Positions 26,570-36,225 of a stretch of DNA of 64,000 bases are shown piece after piece. The notes under the pieces were generated by a model. The model saw nothing but the letters and a program-made list of their open reading frames with translations. It was not told the DNA's origin and did no database searches. The translations under genes and the position numbers were made by a program. Source of the DNA: SPDF01 sp963812085 (GTDB lineage Bacteria; Gemmatimonadota; Gemmatimonadetes; Gemmatimonadales; GWC2-71-9); contig CAWETL010000003.1 in the NCBI GenBank assembly GCA_963812085.1, forward strand, positions 1 through 64,000, read 5' to 3'. Each line of letters starts with the position of its first letter. Within the stretch, counting starts at the first letter, position 1.

Positions 26570-27531
26570 CAGGGTTCGGTGTAGGCGCCCATCGCGCCGT
26601 ACTTCTCGGCGCGACGACGGACCAGTTTTTCGGGACGGATCTTCCGGAGCTCGGCGGCGTGGCGCAGCAACGCTTCGCGGACGGCCTCGCCGGTGGCGTC
26701 GGGGTCGGTGTGGGCGCCGCCGACCGGCTCCTTGATGATCTCGTCGATGACCTTGAGCTTCATCAGGTCCATCGGAGTCAGCTTGAGGGCTTCCGCGGCG
26801 CGCTCCCGCTGCGAGGCGTCCTTCCACAGGATCGCGGCGCAGCCCTCGGGAGAGATGACAGAATACACCGAGTTCTCCAGCATCAGGATGCGGTCGGCCA
26901 CGCCGAGTGCCAGCGCGCCGCCCGACCCGCCTTCGCCGATCACCACGGCGATGCAGGGCGTCGGCAGGGCCGCCATCTCGAGGATGTTCCGGGCGAGCGC
27001 CTCCGACTGTCCCCGTTCCTCGGCGCCCAGGCCGGGGTAGGCGCCCGGGGTGTCGATCAGCGTGATGACGGGCGCGCCGAAGCGCGCGGCGAGCTTCATC
27101 AGGCGGAGCGCCTTGCGGTACCCCTCCGGGTGCGGCATGCCGAAATTGCGGCGGAGGTTGTCCTTGGTGTCGCGGCCCTTCTGGTGGCCGATGACCATCA
27201 CGGTGTGGCCGCCGAGCCGGGCCCAGCCGCCCACGATCGAGGGGTCGTCGCGGAAGAGCCGGTCGCCGTGCAGCTCGATGAAGTCGGTGAAGATCGTGCT
27301 GAGGTAGTCGAGGGTGTAGGGCCGGCGCGCGTGGCGGGCCACCATCACCCGCTGGATGGGGGTCAGGGACCGGTAGATCTCCTCGCGCTGCGATGCGAGC
27401 TTGCTCTCGAGGCCCTGGATTTCCTCGGTCAGGTCGAGTCCGCGCTCGGCGCTGGAACGCCGGAGCTCCTCGATCTGGCGGTCGAGTTCCTGCAGCGGCT
27501 TCTCGAATTCGAGTGTGTAGGCCGTGGCCAT
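26569..27531 (-). CDS. accA: Acetyl-CoA carboxylase carboxyltransferase subunit alpha
   Basis: Transfers the carboxyl group from biotin to acetyl-CoA, the committed step of fatty acid synthesis, with AccD. It has 320 residues. Family marks are LEFEKPLQELDRQIEEL at the N terminus, IFTDFIELHGDRLFRDD, HQKGRDTKDNLRRNFGMP, LIDTPGAYPGLGAEERGQSE and GEGGSGGALALGVAD. ATG at 27531 begins 2 bases after the dnaE stop, which fixes the start and shows cotranscription. The dnaE-accA adjacency is also known in Proteobacteria. Confidence 0.96.
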   Translation of the reverse strand: MATAYTLEFEKPLQELDRQIEELRRSSAERGLDLTEEIQGLESKLASQREEIYRSLTPIQRVMVARHARRPYTLDYLSTIFTDFIELHGDRLFRDDPSIVGGWARLGGHTVMVIGHQKGRDTKDNLRRNFGMPHPEGYRKALRLMKLAARFGAPVITLIDTPGAYPGLGAEERGQSEALARNILEMAALPTPCIAVVIGEGGSGGALALGVADRILMLENSVYSVISPEGCAAILWKDASQRERAAEALKLTPMDLMKLKVIDEIIKEPVGGAHTDPDATGEAVREALLRHAAELRKIRPEKLVRRRAEKYGAMGAYTEP

Positions 27532-27533
27532 GG

Positions 27534-30500
27534 CTACCCCGCCTTCACGTAGTGAACGGCACCGGCACCCAGCAGGTCGCGGAGGGCCCGGAGGAGGTCG
27601 TCGTCGGGGGCAATGCGAAGGCGGCGCGCGCGGAGGCGCAGGGCCTCCCCGGTGGCGTCGCTCCACTCAATATAGACCGGCGCCGGTCCGGGGTGCGACG
27701 CGCAGAGCGCGGCCGCCGCCTTGACGGCGTCGGGGGCGGGGGCGTCCGGCGCGCGCCACCTGAGGCTCACGCCGAGGGCGCCGCTGGAGCGCAGTTCCTC
27801 CAGCGGACGGGCCGATTCCACGACGAACGGGGCCCGGTCCTCGCCGCGGTCGCGGGCGCTGTACCCTCCGCCGAGCAGGACCGCCGCGTCCGCCGCCAGC
27901 ACCTGGTTCAGCTTGGCCCAGGCGTCCGGGAAGACGATCGCTTCCGCCGTGCCGTGGAAGTCCTCCAGGGTGAGCCGCGCGTACTCCTTGCCGGTCTTCT
28001 TGGAGATCTGGCGCTTGAGCCCCGTGATCACGGTGGCCACGCTCACCGGGTGCTCGCTCCATTCGTGGAGGGTGGCGGTGGTGCGGGTGCCGAAGAGCTC
28101 CACCTCCGCCCGGAACCGCTCGAGCGGATGCCCGGAGATGAAGAAACCGATCACTTCCTTCTCGCGGGCCAGCCGCTCCGCTTCCGAGAGCGGAGGCACG
28201 TCGGGGAGCGTGTGACTCGCCGGCTGCGCGTTCGGGAGATGCTCCCCGAAGAGCGAGGCCTGCCCGGCCTCCCGCTCCTGGTGCCGGAGCTGGGCCTCGC
28301 CCAGGGCGGCGTCGAGGGCCTCGATGAGCTGTCGCCGGTGTCCGCCGAGGCCGTCACAGGCGCCGGCCACCACCAGCGACTCGATCACGCGCCGGTTGCC
28401 GAGCCGCAGGTCGATCCGGCCGACGAAGTCCCAGAGGTCGCGGAAGGGGCCGTCCTTCCGGGCCGTGATCATCGACTCGATCACGCCCGCGCCTACGTTC
28501 CGGATGGCGCCGAGCCCGAAGCGGAGCCGCGATTCGCCGACCACCGTGAACTTGAACCCGGATTCGTTGACGTCCGGCGGCAGCACCTCGAGGTCGAGTT
28601 CCCGCGCCTCGTTGATGTACTGCACCACCTTGTCGGTGTTGCCGATTTCCGAGCTCAGCAGGGCGGCCATGAACTCCGCCGGGTGGTGCGCCTTGAGCCA
28701 GGCCGTCTGGTAGGACAGGACCGAGTACGCCACCGAGTGGGACTTGTTGAAGCCGTAGCGGCCGAAGGTCTCGATCTGCGCGGCCAGCTCCTCGGCGAGT
28801 CGCTTGGGGTGTCCCTGCGCGACCGCGCGCTCGATGAACCGCGCCATCTCCTTCTTGATCAGGGCCTCGTCCTTCTTGCCGACCGCCTTCCGGAGCACGT
28901 CGGCTTCGGCGAGGCTGAAGCCCGCCAGGACGTTGGCGATGCGCATCACCTGTTCCTGGTAGGTGATGACGCCGTAGGTCGGCTCCAGGATCTCCCGCAG
29001 CGACGGATGCGGGTAGGTGACCGGCTCCTGCCCGAGCTTCCGCCGGATGAACACCGTGTGCATGCCGGCGTCGAGCGGGCCCGGGCGGAGCAGCGCGTTC
29101 GTGGCCACGAGGTCGTCGAAGCGGTCGCACCGCATGGCGCGGAGGGTCTCGGTGGCGAGCGCCGACTCGAACTGGAAGACGCCGGCGGTGCGGCCCTGGC
29201 GGAGGAGTTCGTAGACCGCGGGGTCGTCGAAGCTCATGTCGTCGAACGAGGGGGCCGAGCCGTGGCGCGCGCGGATCATGGCCAGCGCGTCGTGGATCAC
29301 GGTGAGCGTCTTGAGGCCGAGGATGTCCATCTTGAGCATCCCGACCTTCTCGAGCGCGCCCATCTCGTACTGCGTGATCATCACGTCCTCGCCGCCGGCC
29401 GACTGGCCTGCCCCCTTGGTCGGCGCGGTGCAGACGGGGACGTAATCCGGGAGGGGGCCCGGGGCGATGACCACGCCCGCGGCGTGCACCGACAGGTGGC
29501 GCGAGATGCCCTCGATACGGGCGCTCAGGTCCATCAGCCGGACGAAGGAGGGATTCCCCTTGATGAGGTCCCGCAACTCATCGACCCGGGCCACCGCGTC
29601 CGGGATGCTGAGGTTGAATGCCGGCCCGGAGGGAATCAGCTTGGTGATCTTGTCGGCTTCGCCCGGCGTGATCTTGAGCACCCGGGCCACGTCCTTGACC
29701 GCCGCGCGCGCCTTCATCGTCCCGAAGGTCACGATCTGGCCCACGCTCTCCCGTCCGTAACGCTGGCGGACGTACTCGATCACCTCGCCCCGCCGCTCGA
29801 AGCAGAAGTCCACGTCGATGTCCGGCATCGACACGCGTTCCGGGTTGAGGAACCGCTCGAACAGCAGGTCGAAGCGGAGCGGATCGACGTCGGTGATGCG
29901 GAGCGCGTACGCCACCAGCGAGCCGGCCGCCGAGCCGCGGCCCGGTCCCACCGGGATCCCGCGCTCGCGCGCCGCGGCGATGAAGTCCTGCACGATGAGG
30001 AAGTACCCGGCGTACCCTGCCGTGTTGATGACGCCGAGCTCGTACGTCATACGGGCAGCCACCGCCTCGGGGAGCGGCGAGCCGTAGCGCTGCTCGGCGC
30101 CCGCCCGGGTGAGGTGCCCGAGGAGGGCCTCGTCGGTGGCGTACTCGGCCGGCCGCGGAAAGCTCGGCAGGAAGTACCGCTTCTCGAAGTCGAACTCGCA
30201 GAGCTCCGCCACCCGCTGGGTGTTCTCGATGGTCTCGGGATGGGCCGGGAACAGCGCGCGCATTTCCGCTTCGGACTTGACGTACGATTCCTGGCCGGTG
30301 AAGCGGAAGCGCTTGGGGTCGTCGAGGTCGGCGCCGGTGCCGATGGCGAGCAGCACGTCGTGCGCTTCGGCGTCCTCCCGCCGGAGGTAGTGGGCGTCGT
30401 TGGTGGCGACCACGCCGAGGCCCAGCTCCTGGCCGAGCCGCAGCATGCCCTCGGTCACCAGGTCCTCCTCCGGAATGCCGTGCTTCTGGATTTCCAGCCA

Positions 30501-31016
30501 GAAGCCGCCGGGCCCGAACGTGCTCGCGAACCAGGAGGCGCTCCGCCGCGCTTCCTCGAAGTTGCCCTGGCGGAGCCAGAGGGCCACTTCGCCGGAGAGG
30601 CAGGCGGCGAGGCAGACGATGCCCTCGGAATGCTCGGCCAGGACTTCCTTGTCGATCCGCGGGCGCCGGTAGAAGCCCTCGGTGAAGCCGATCGAGCTGA
30701 GCTTGACGAGGTTCTTGTAGCCCGCCCGGTTCTTGGCGAGCAGTACCAGGTGGCTGTAGAAGGCGGGGGCGCCCGACGGCTTTTCCCGCAGCCGGCGCGA
30801 GCCGAACGCGAGGTAGGCCTCGAATCCGAGGATGGGGCGGATCTTGGCGGCGCGGGCGGCTTCGTAGAACGACCAGGCGGCGTGCAGGTTGCCGTGATCG
30901 GTGACCGCGAGGCTGTCCATCCCGAGACCGCGTACGTGCGCGACCAGGTCGCCGAGGCGGTTGGCGCCGTCGAGGAGCGAGTATTCGCTGTGGGTATGGA
31001 GGTGGGCGAACGCCAT
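27534..31016 (-). CDS. dnaE: DNA polymerase III subunit alpha
   Basis: Replicative polymerase catalytic subunit, 1160 residues, the usual DnaE1 length. The PHP domain opens the protein with an intact metal-type motif (HLHTHSEYSLLDGA), and the palm carries the catalytic aspartates in PDIDVDFCFERR. Further marks are GPGRGSAAGSLVAYAL, FNKSHSVAYSVLSYQTAWLK, and the OB fold near the C terminus (VATVITGLKRQISKKTGKEY). It heads the operon dnaE-accA-ricT-metG. Its promoter at 31154-31182 gives a leader of about 130 bases containing a 9-bp stem (31031-31039 with 31062-31070). Confidence 0.97.
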   Translation of the reverse strand: MAFAHLHTHSEYSLLDGANRLGDLVAHVRGLGMDSLAVTDHGNLHAAWSFYEAARAAKIRPILGFEAYLAFGSRRLREKPSGAPAFYSHLVLLAKNRAGYKNLVKLSSIGFTEGFYRRPRIDKEVLAEHSEGIVCLAACLSGEVALWLRQGNFEEARRSASWFASTFGPGGFWLEIQKHGIPEEDLVTEGMLRLGQELGLGVVATNDAHYLRREDAEAHDVLLAIGTGADLDDPKRFRFTGQESYVKSEAEMRALFPAHPETIENTQRVAELCEFDFEKRYFLPSFPRPAEYATDEALLGHLTRAGAEQRYGSPLPEAVAARMTYELGVINTAGYAGYFLIVQDFIAAARERGIPVGPGRGSAAGSLVAYALRITDVDPLRFDLLFERFLNPERVSMPDIDVDFCFERRGEVIEYVRQRYGRESVGQIVTFGTMKARAAVKDVARVLKITPGEADKITKLIPSGPAFNLSIPDAVARVDELRDLIKGNPSFVRLMDLSARIEGISRHLSVHAAGVVIAPGPLPDYVPVCTAPTKGAGQSAGGEDVMITQYEMGALEKVGMLKMDILGLKTLTVIHDALAMIRARHGSAPSFDDMSFDDPAVYELLRQGRTAGVFQFESALATETLRAMRCDRFDDLVATNALLRPGPLDAGMHTVFIRRKLGQEPVTYPHPSLREILEPTYGVITYQEQVMRIANVLAGFSLAEADVLRKAVGKKDEALIKKEMARFIERAVAQGHPKRLAEELAAQIETFGRYGFNKSHSVAYSVLSYQTAWLKAHHPAEFMAALLSSEIGNTDKVVQYINEARELDLEVLPPDVNESGFKFTVVGESRLRFGLGAIRNVGAGVIESMITARKDGPFRDLWDFVGRIDLRLGNRRVIESLVVAGACDGLGGHRRQLIEALDAALGEAQLRHQEREAGQASLFGEHLPNAQPASHTLPDVPPLSEAERLAREKEVIGFFISGHPLERFRAEVELFGTRTTATLHEWSEHPVSVATVITGLKRQISKKTGKEYARLTLEDFHGTAEAIVFPDAWAKLNQVLAADAAVLLGGGYSARDRGEDRAPFVVESARPLEELRSSGALGVSLRWRAPDAPAPDAVKAAAALCASHPGPAPVYIEWSDATGEALRLRARRLRIAPDDDLLRALRDLLGAGAVHYVKAG

Positions 31017-31153
31017 GGCCTGCCGGAGGGGCCGGTGCCGGGATCCCGCAGCGCCCAGCGGGGCACCGGCGGGTCGACGTGGCCGCCCAAAGAGAGCGGG
31101 ATCAGCCCATCGCCCCGGACGCGGGACGGGGGCGCAATCCCATCGAGGGGATG

Positions 31154-31182
31154 AAGCTACCGGCCGCGCTCGCGATTGTCAA
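31154..31182 (-). promoter_or_regulatory. Promoter of the dnaE operon
   Basis: Perfect TTGACA, 17 bases, TAGCTT on the minus strand, identical in hexamers and spacing to the tRNA-cluster promoter. Its -35 overlaps the -35 of the plus-strand promoter facing the other way. Confidence 0.65.
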
Positions 31183-31205
31183 AAGCCGTTGTCATGTCTT
31201 ATTTT
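31176..31205 (+). promoter_or_regulatory. Candidate promoter of the M30-like peptidase gene
   Basis: TTGTCA, 18 bases, TATTTT. The -35 hexamer shares five bases with the opposing dnaE -35, so binding of polymerase to the two should be mutually exclusive. Confidence 0.5.
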
Positions 31206-31251
31206 GCAGGCCCTTCCCTGAACCAGACGCCGGTCCGGAGCCACGCCCGTG

Positions 31252-32976
31252 ATGCGCTCATACCACCGCTTGGCCATGCCGTTCTCCGTTCTCGCCGGGC
31301 TCCTGGCCGCCTGCGCTTCGGATCCGGGCACCACGCCCACGCTCCTCACGCTGACCTGCAGCCCCGGGCCGGCGCCGACCGTGATGAACGCCGGCGAGTG
31401 GCGCATCATCGATCCGTTGACCACGGCCGGCTGCCTCCGGCTCCCGGCCGCCGACGCCGGCGGTGCGGAATACCTGCTGGCCGCGGTCTCGACCGCGAGC
31501 CAGGAGGTCCCGATCGGTGTCTCCATCGACTACACCCTCCAGGGCCTCGGCGCCCCGGCTGCGGGCGTGAGTTCTTCGTCACCGCTGGCCTCCCCGGCGC
31601 TGGCCGCCTTCCGGCCGCAGGGGACCGCGGCCGATTTTCACGCGATGCTGCGCGCCCGTGAACGCGCTCTCGCCGGGGAGCCCGAGGCGCGCATCGTCCT
31701 CGGGGCCCCGCCGGTCCTCCGGGGCCCGCCGGTCGTCGGCGCCAAGGACACCTTCAGCGTCTGCGCGACCACCTCGTGCACCTCCTACACCTCCGTGATC
31801 GCCACCGCCAAGTACGTCGGCCCGAGGGGCGCGATCTACCTCGACGACGTCGTCCCGGCCGGCGGGTTCGTCCAGGAGGACATCGACACCCTCGGCATGC
31901 TCTTCGACGGCGGCGTCGCCGGCACCGCGCCGAACATGTACCAGATCGACACCACCGCCTTCGGCCGCGAGTCCGACGTCGACGGGAACGGCAAGGTGAT
32001 CTTCCTGCTCACCGACGCCGTCAACAACCTGAGCGGCACCTGCCCGAACGGCAGCATCATCCTCGGCTTCTTCTACGGCGGCGATCTCCTCCCGAGGTCG
32101 ACCTCCAATCCGGGCTCGAACTACGGCGAGATCTTCTACGGCCTGGTTCCCAAGACCGGCGGCAGCTGCTCGGCGTCGAAGGACTTCGTCAAGCAGAACA
32201 TCGCGCCCGTCTTCATCCACGAGTTCCAGCACATGATCTCGTTCAACCAGCACGTGCTGGTGCACGGCGGGCTGGAGTCGGAAAACGTCTGGCTGAACGA
32301 GGGACTCTCCCACTTCGCCGAGGAGCTGGGGGGCCGGGAGCTTGGCGACGGGCCCGGGCAGGGCGGGGCGTCGTCCCGGCTGGTGCAGTTCGCGATCAAC
32401 GACATCGTGAACGCCAACGAATACCTGCTCGATCCCGAGTCGCAGTACCTCATCACGCCCGGCAACTCCACGGGGACCATCGAGGAGCGCGGGGCCAACT
32501 GGCTGTTCGTGCGCTGGATCGCCGATCACTACGCCACGGACTCGCTCGGCACCAGCCTCACCCGGCAGTTGGTCGGGACGGCGCTGCTCGGCGGCGCGAA
32601 CGTCCAGGCGGCCACCGGCCGCCCGATGAGCGAGCTCATCCCGCTTTGGCAGCTCGCCAACTACCTGGACAACCTCCCCGGGTTTACCCCGGTCGACCCG
32701 CGCCTGGAATATCCGAGCTGGGACTTCCGGCACATCTACGACACGCTGAACTTCCAGCGCCCCGACCTGTTCCCCAGGCCCTACCCGCTCCGGCCGGACA
32801 GCACGACGACGGGCCTCTACCGCCGGAACGGGACGCTCCGGGCCGGTTCCGGCCGCCACCTGCGCATCATCCAGGCGGCGGGGTCGAGCGAGCTGGATGT
32901 CGGGCTGGCCCGGCAGGACGGCAGCGACTTCCCGGCCGATCGCGGTGTCCGGTTCGGCGTGGCACGGATTCGCTGA
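31252..32976 (+). CDS. M30-like (hyicolysin-type) zinc peptidase, lipoprotein
   Basis: Exported protein of 574 residues. The N-terminal signal ends in lipobox LLAAC. The active site HEFQHMISFNQHV at about residue 324 is followed by NVWLNEGLSHFAEELGG, giving HExxH plus a downstream Glu as in family M30. The region before it (FLLTDAVNN, GFFYGGDLLP) matches the same family. No C-terminal sorting domain is evident. ATG at 31252 follows a GTG at 31249; either may start. The next two genes follow closely (11 and 7 bases) and form a probable operon of surface proteins. Confidence 0.8.
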   Translation: MRSYHRLAMPFSVLAGLLAACASDPGTTPTLLTLTCSPGPAPTVMNAGEWRIIDPLTTAGCLRLPAADAGGAEYLLAAVSTASQEVPIGVSIDYTLQGLGAPAAGVSSSSPLASPALAAFRPQGTAADFHAMLRARERALAGEPEARIVLGAPPVLRGPPVVGAKDTFSVCATTSCTSYTSVIATAKYVGPRGAIYLDDVVPAGGFVQEDIDTLGMLFDGGVAGTAPNMYQIDTTAFGRESDVDGNGKVIFLLTDAVNNLSGTCPNGSIILGFFYGGDLLPRSTSNPGSNYGEIFYGLVPKTGGSCSASKDFVKQNIAPVFIHEFQHMISFNQHVLVHGGLESENVWLNEGLSHFAEELGGRELGDGPGQGGASSRLVQFAINDIVNANEYLLDPESQYLITPGNSTGTIEERGANWLFVRWIADHYATDSLGTSLTRQLVGTALLGGANVQAATGRPMSELIPLWQLANYLDNLPGFTPVDPRLEYPSWDFRHIYDTLNFQRPDLFPRPYPLRPDSTTTGLYRRNGTLRAGSGRHLRIIQAAGSSELDVGLARQDGSDFPADRGVRFGVARIR

Positions 32977-32987
32977 CGATCGGCGGC

Positions 32988-33863
32988 GTGCGGCTCCTCG
33001 TGCTGGCCGCCCTCGGCGGTCTCACCGCAGCCTCACCGCTCCTGGGGCAGGCGCCCACGCCCGTGGTCACTGACCTTCCCCCCTCGACCCGGTCCGCCGC
33101 GCTGGCGGGCGCCGGCGTGGCCCTGGTGGGCGACGCCGGCAGCGTGTTCATCAATCCCTCCGGCCTGGCCACCATCAAGGTCCTCAGTCTCGAGGCGGCC
33201 TATTCTCCCATGGCGCGAGGCGCGCAGCTCTGGCAGGCCGCCGGCGCCTTCCGCCTCGGCCAGTTCAACCTCGGGGGCGGCGCCGCGTACTTCCAGACGC
33301 CTGACACGTCGATCTACGCCGACAACGTGACCTGGGTCGGCGCCGCCGACTACCGGTTCGGCCTCCTGTCCCTCGGGGCCGCGGGGCGGTACGTCTCCGT
33401 CACCGACCGCAGCGGACAGGTCAACCGGACCTTCACCACCGACGCCGGGTTTACGGTCGCCTTCTTCGACATCATGGCGCTGGCCGTCGCGGTCCAGAAC
33501 ATCGGGGAGAAGCAGATCTCCGGCCTTGGCGTGGCGCTGCCCACCTCCACCCACCTGGGCTACACCCTCAATTTCGTCGACCCGCAGGGCACCTCGCGCC
33601 TGCTGGCCACCGTCGAATGGGTCTGGACGGAAGGGGCGCAGAACCGCTTCCTCGTCGGCGTGGAAGGCGGCGGCGTGCTGAAGGGTGGGGTGGGCATTGT
33701 CGGGCGGGTGGGATACGGAGCATCCCCCCTCGCCCCCGACGACGAGCGATGGACGCTCGGTGGCGGACTGGTGCTGGGCCGGCTCGGGCTTGATTACGCC
33801 TACCAGGCCAAGACTCCCCTCGGTCAGGCCATCCACGCCTTCGGGCTTCGACTCACGCCGTGA
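32988..33863 (+). CDS. PorV/UPF0164-like outer-membrane barrel protein
   Basis: A 291-residue exported protein. The GTG start at 32988 opens signal peptide VRLLVLAALGGLTAASPLLGQ. The N-terminal block TRSAALAGAGVALVGDAGSVFINPSGLA is the hallmark of PorV/PorQ and FadL-like barrels (Ala- and Gly-rich with FxNPA/S). The remainder alternates strands and ends HAFGLRLTP. PorV-like proteins in the FCB group serve type IX secretion as shuttles; I see no CTD-bearing substrate here, so that role is only a possibility. Confidence 0.75.
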   Translation: MRLLVLAALGGLTAASPLLGQAPTPVVTDLPPSTRSAALAGAGVALVGDAGSVFINPSGLATIKVLSLEAAYSPMARGAQLWQAAGAFRLGQFNLGGGAAYFQTPDTSIYADNVTWVGAADYRFGLLSLGAAGRYVSVTDRSGQVNRTFTTDAGFTVAFFDIMALAVAVQNIGEKQISGLGVALPTSTHLGYTLNFVDPQGTSRLLATVEWVWTEGAQNRFLVGVEGGGVLKGGVGIVGRVGYGASPLAPDDERWTLGGGLVLGRLGLDYAYQAKTPLGQAIHAFGLRLTP

Positions 33864-33870
33864 GGTCCCG

Positions 33871-34986
33871 ATGCGACGGAGCCGTCCACTCGTGATCATC
33901 GCCATTGCCGCCGCCGCGCTCTTCTTCGGCTTCGGCACCGCCTACGTGTCGAGCGGCGAGGTCCGGTACCTGACACGGGCCGGGCTGGAAGAGACGGAAA
34001 TCCTCAAGGCGCGGAAGCCGATCGCCAAGGTGCTGCAGAACACGTCGCTCGACCCGGCGGTCCGGGGCCAGCTCGAACTGGTCCTCGAGGTGCGGGACGC
34101 CGCCGCCGGCTTCGGCCTCAAGGCGGGCGACACCTACACCCAGTACAGCGACGTGGGCCGCGACACGCTGCTGCTCGTCCTCTCGGCCTCGCCCCCGGAT
34201 TGCCTCTGCCCCGTCACCTGGAAATATCCGATCGTCGGCCGGGTGCCGTACAAGGGGTTCTTCGACCCGCAGGCGGCCCGGTCGGCGGCGGCGGACCTCG
34301 ACGCGCGGGGGCTCGACACCTACCTCAGGCCGTCGGGCGCGTTCTCGACACTCGGATGGTTCAACGACCCCCTCCTCTCGACCGCGCTCGGCGGCGACAG
34401 CGTTGAAGTGGCCGCCCTGGTCTTTCACGAGGTCGCGCATAACACCCTGTACGTAAAGAGTGCCACCCCATTCAACGAGACGTTCGCCCAGCTGGTCGGC
34501 TACCGCGCGGCGGAGGCCTTCTTCCGCGAGCGGGGCGACTCGGCCAACGCCGCCCGGGCGGCGGACCGGTGGCACGACGAGCTCGTGCTGGCGGGATTCT
34601 ACGACGAACTCGCCGCGCGGCTCGACACGCTGTACGCGTCGCGGCCGGATTCCGCCGCTCTCGCCGACGGGCGCGCGGAGGCGGGGCGGTGGTCACGGGA
34701 GCAGCTCGAGGGGCCGGTGGGTGGGGAACTCCGGACGATCCACGTCGGACGGCTCGCCGACCGGCCGGTCAACAACGCCCGGCTCATCGCCGCCCGGATC
34801 TACCGGACCAAGTCGGCGCTCTTCGAGGCGTGGTACCAGCGAAACGGGGCCGACATCCGCCGCACGGTGGCGACGCTCGGCCCCGTGGTGGCGGGGGTGG
34901 AAGGGGACAGTGCGTTCGTCCGGCTGGAAGCCGCGCTCAAGGCGCCGGCCGCCGCCGCGGTCGATTCAGCCCACGCGAGCCCGTAG
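33871..34986 (+). CDS. Predicted aminopeptidase (COG4324/Aminopep family)
   Basis: A 371-residue protein with an N-terminal membrane anchor (VIIAIAAAALFFGFGTAYV). Family marks are FFDPQAARSAAADLDARGLDTYLRPSGAFSTLGWF (positions about 34258-34362) and the zinc site VFHEVAHNTLYVKSATPFNETFAQLVG (HExxH with a Glu 16 residues on). It probably acts in the periplasm. ATG at 33871 lies 7 bases after the barrel stop, next to a purine-rich GAGG. Its last 21 bases overlap the convergent TPR gene. Confidence 0.82.
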   Translation: MRRSRPLVIIAIAAAALFFGFGTAYVSSGEVRYLTRAGLEETEILKARKPIAKVLQNTSLDPAVRGQLELVLEVRDAAAGFGLKAGDTYTQYSDVGRDTLLLVLSASPPDCLCPVTWKYPIVGRVPYKGFFDPQAARSAAADLDARGLDTYLRPSGAFSTLGWFNDPLLSTALGGDSVEVAALVFHEVAHNTLYVKSATPFNETFAQLVGYRAAEAFFRERGDSANAARAADRWHDELVLAGFYDELAARLDTLYASRPDSAALADGRAEAGRWSREQLEGPVGGELRTIHVGRLADRPVNNARLIAARIYRTKSALFEAWYQRNGADIRRTVATLGPVVAGVEGDSAFVRLEAALKAPAAAAVDSAHASP

Positions 34987-36078
34987 CCGGCGCCCGCGGA
35001 GCCGTCCCTGGGGGTGCCGGATGGCCTCCTCGGCGGCGGAGAGGTCCACCCGCACCCGGCCCGACCCTTCGAGAATTCCCGCCACGTCGGCCACCGGCCC
35101 CGAGACCGGCTGAAAGACGGCGAATGTCAGTCCCTCCTCGCTTCGCGTCACCGCGCGCGCGGCCTGCCCCCACGCCGAGCCGGCGCCGCCTGGACGAAGC
35201 CCGACGACCAGCGGCACGGCGTCCGGCGGCAGCGCCCGGCCGTCGTGCCCCGGCAGGGAGAGTGCCGCGGCCAGGGCCACCCATCCATCCCATTCATCGG
35301 TGGTCACCAGGTGCGTGAAGCGCCAGCCCTCCTCGCGCGCCACGGTAATGAACTCCTGCACCAGCCGCTCCGGGGAGGGGTGGTGCTCGCCATCCGCGCG
35401 GGTCAGCAGGGAAGCCCCGTGGTCCCCGAACCACCGCTGCGAGGCGATGAGTTCCGTCGGGCGGCGGCCGGAGAACGCGGCGTACCGGCGGGTGATGGCC
35501 ACTTGGCGCTCCGCCTCGGCGCGCTGCTCCGGAAACTCCGCTGCCTCCGCCGCACCCTGGAATGCCACCTCGGCCGCCAGGTACCGCCCGGCACCGCGCA
35601 GGATCTTCCCCCGGAGGTGCAACGTGCCGCTGTGCGGTTCGAGCGCAAAGGCACGGTCGAGCGCCAGCAGCGCGCGGTCGTGCTCGCCCAGGCGGTAGGC
35701 GGCGTATCCGGCCTCGTGCCACACCATGGCGAAGTCGGGGTTGCGGGCCGCCGCCTGTTCCAGCGCCACGAGCCCTTCCCGATAGCGGCCCAGCTCGACG
35801 AGGGCGGCGCCCTTGAGGGCCAGCGGGAGCGCGGCGTCGCCGAACTGGTCGGCGGCCTGCGCCGAGAGGGCCAGCGCCTCCTCGAAGCGCCGCTGGCCGC
35901 GCAGGAGCTCGAAATACTCGCACCAGGCCAGCGGCAGGTCCGGCTGACGGTCGATGATCTCGAGGTAGGCTTCTTCCGCCTCGTCGAGCGACGCGTCGCG
36001 GAGAAGGTGGCGTGCGCGCGCCAGGGTGCGCTCTCCGGGCTCGGTCGCGAAGACGCGGAACTGTGACGTGGTGAACAT
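34966..36078 (-). CDS. Tetratricopeptide-repeat protein
   Basis: A 370-residue cytoplasmic protein (no signal peptide). Residues about 20-190 hold four or five TPR units (ARHLLRDASLDEAEEAYLEI; GQRRFEEALALSAQAADQFG; ELGRYREGLVALEQAAARNP; RLGEHDRALLALDRAFALEP). The C-terminal 170 residues are an unassigned domain beginning near RWFGDHGASLLTRADGEHH. It probably scaffolds a protein complex. ATG at 36078 is chosen over a much longer spurious frame. The tail-to-tail overlap with the aminopeptidase is 21 bases. Confidence 0.8.
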   Translation of the reverse strand: MFTTSQFRVFATEPGERTLARARHLLRDASLDEAEEAYLEIIDRQPDLPLAWCEYFELLRGQRRFEEALALSAQAADQFGDAALPLALKGAALVELGRYREGLVALEQAAARNPDFAMVWHEAGYAAYRLGEHDRALLALDRAFALEPHSGTLHLRGKILRGAGRYLAAEVAFQGAAEAAEFPEQRAEAERQVAITRRYAAFSGRRPTELIASQRWFGDHGASLLTRADGEHHPSPERLVQEFITVAREEGWRFTHLVTTDEWDGWVALAAALSLPGHDGRALPPDAVPLVVGLRPGGAGSAWGQAARAVTRSEEGLTFAVFQPVSGPVADVAGILEGSGRVRVDLSAAEEAIRHPQGRLRGRRLRARVG

Positions 36079-36225
36079 GCCGCGAATGTACCGGCCGTTC
36101 CGGATCGCGCCAGAGGGGGCGCCGGCCCGGTCTTCATAGACGGCACTCGCGCGCCGAACCATCCCGTGTACCTTTCCCTTGTTCGACCCGCAATCATCCT
36201 TCCGATTCCGCGAGGACGTCTCCGC

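Noticed and set aside
27393..31154. A very long plus-strand open frame (1253 codons) opposite dnaE
   Set aside because: High GC opens antisense frames. The translation is low-complexity and His/Arg/Glu-rich without motifs, and the opposite strand encodes an intact DnaE.
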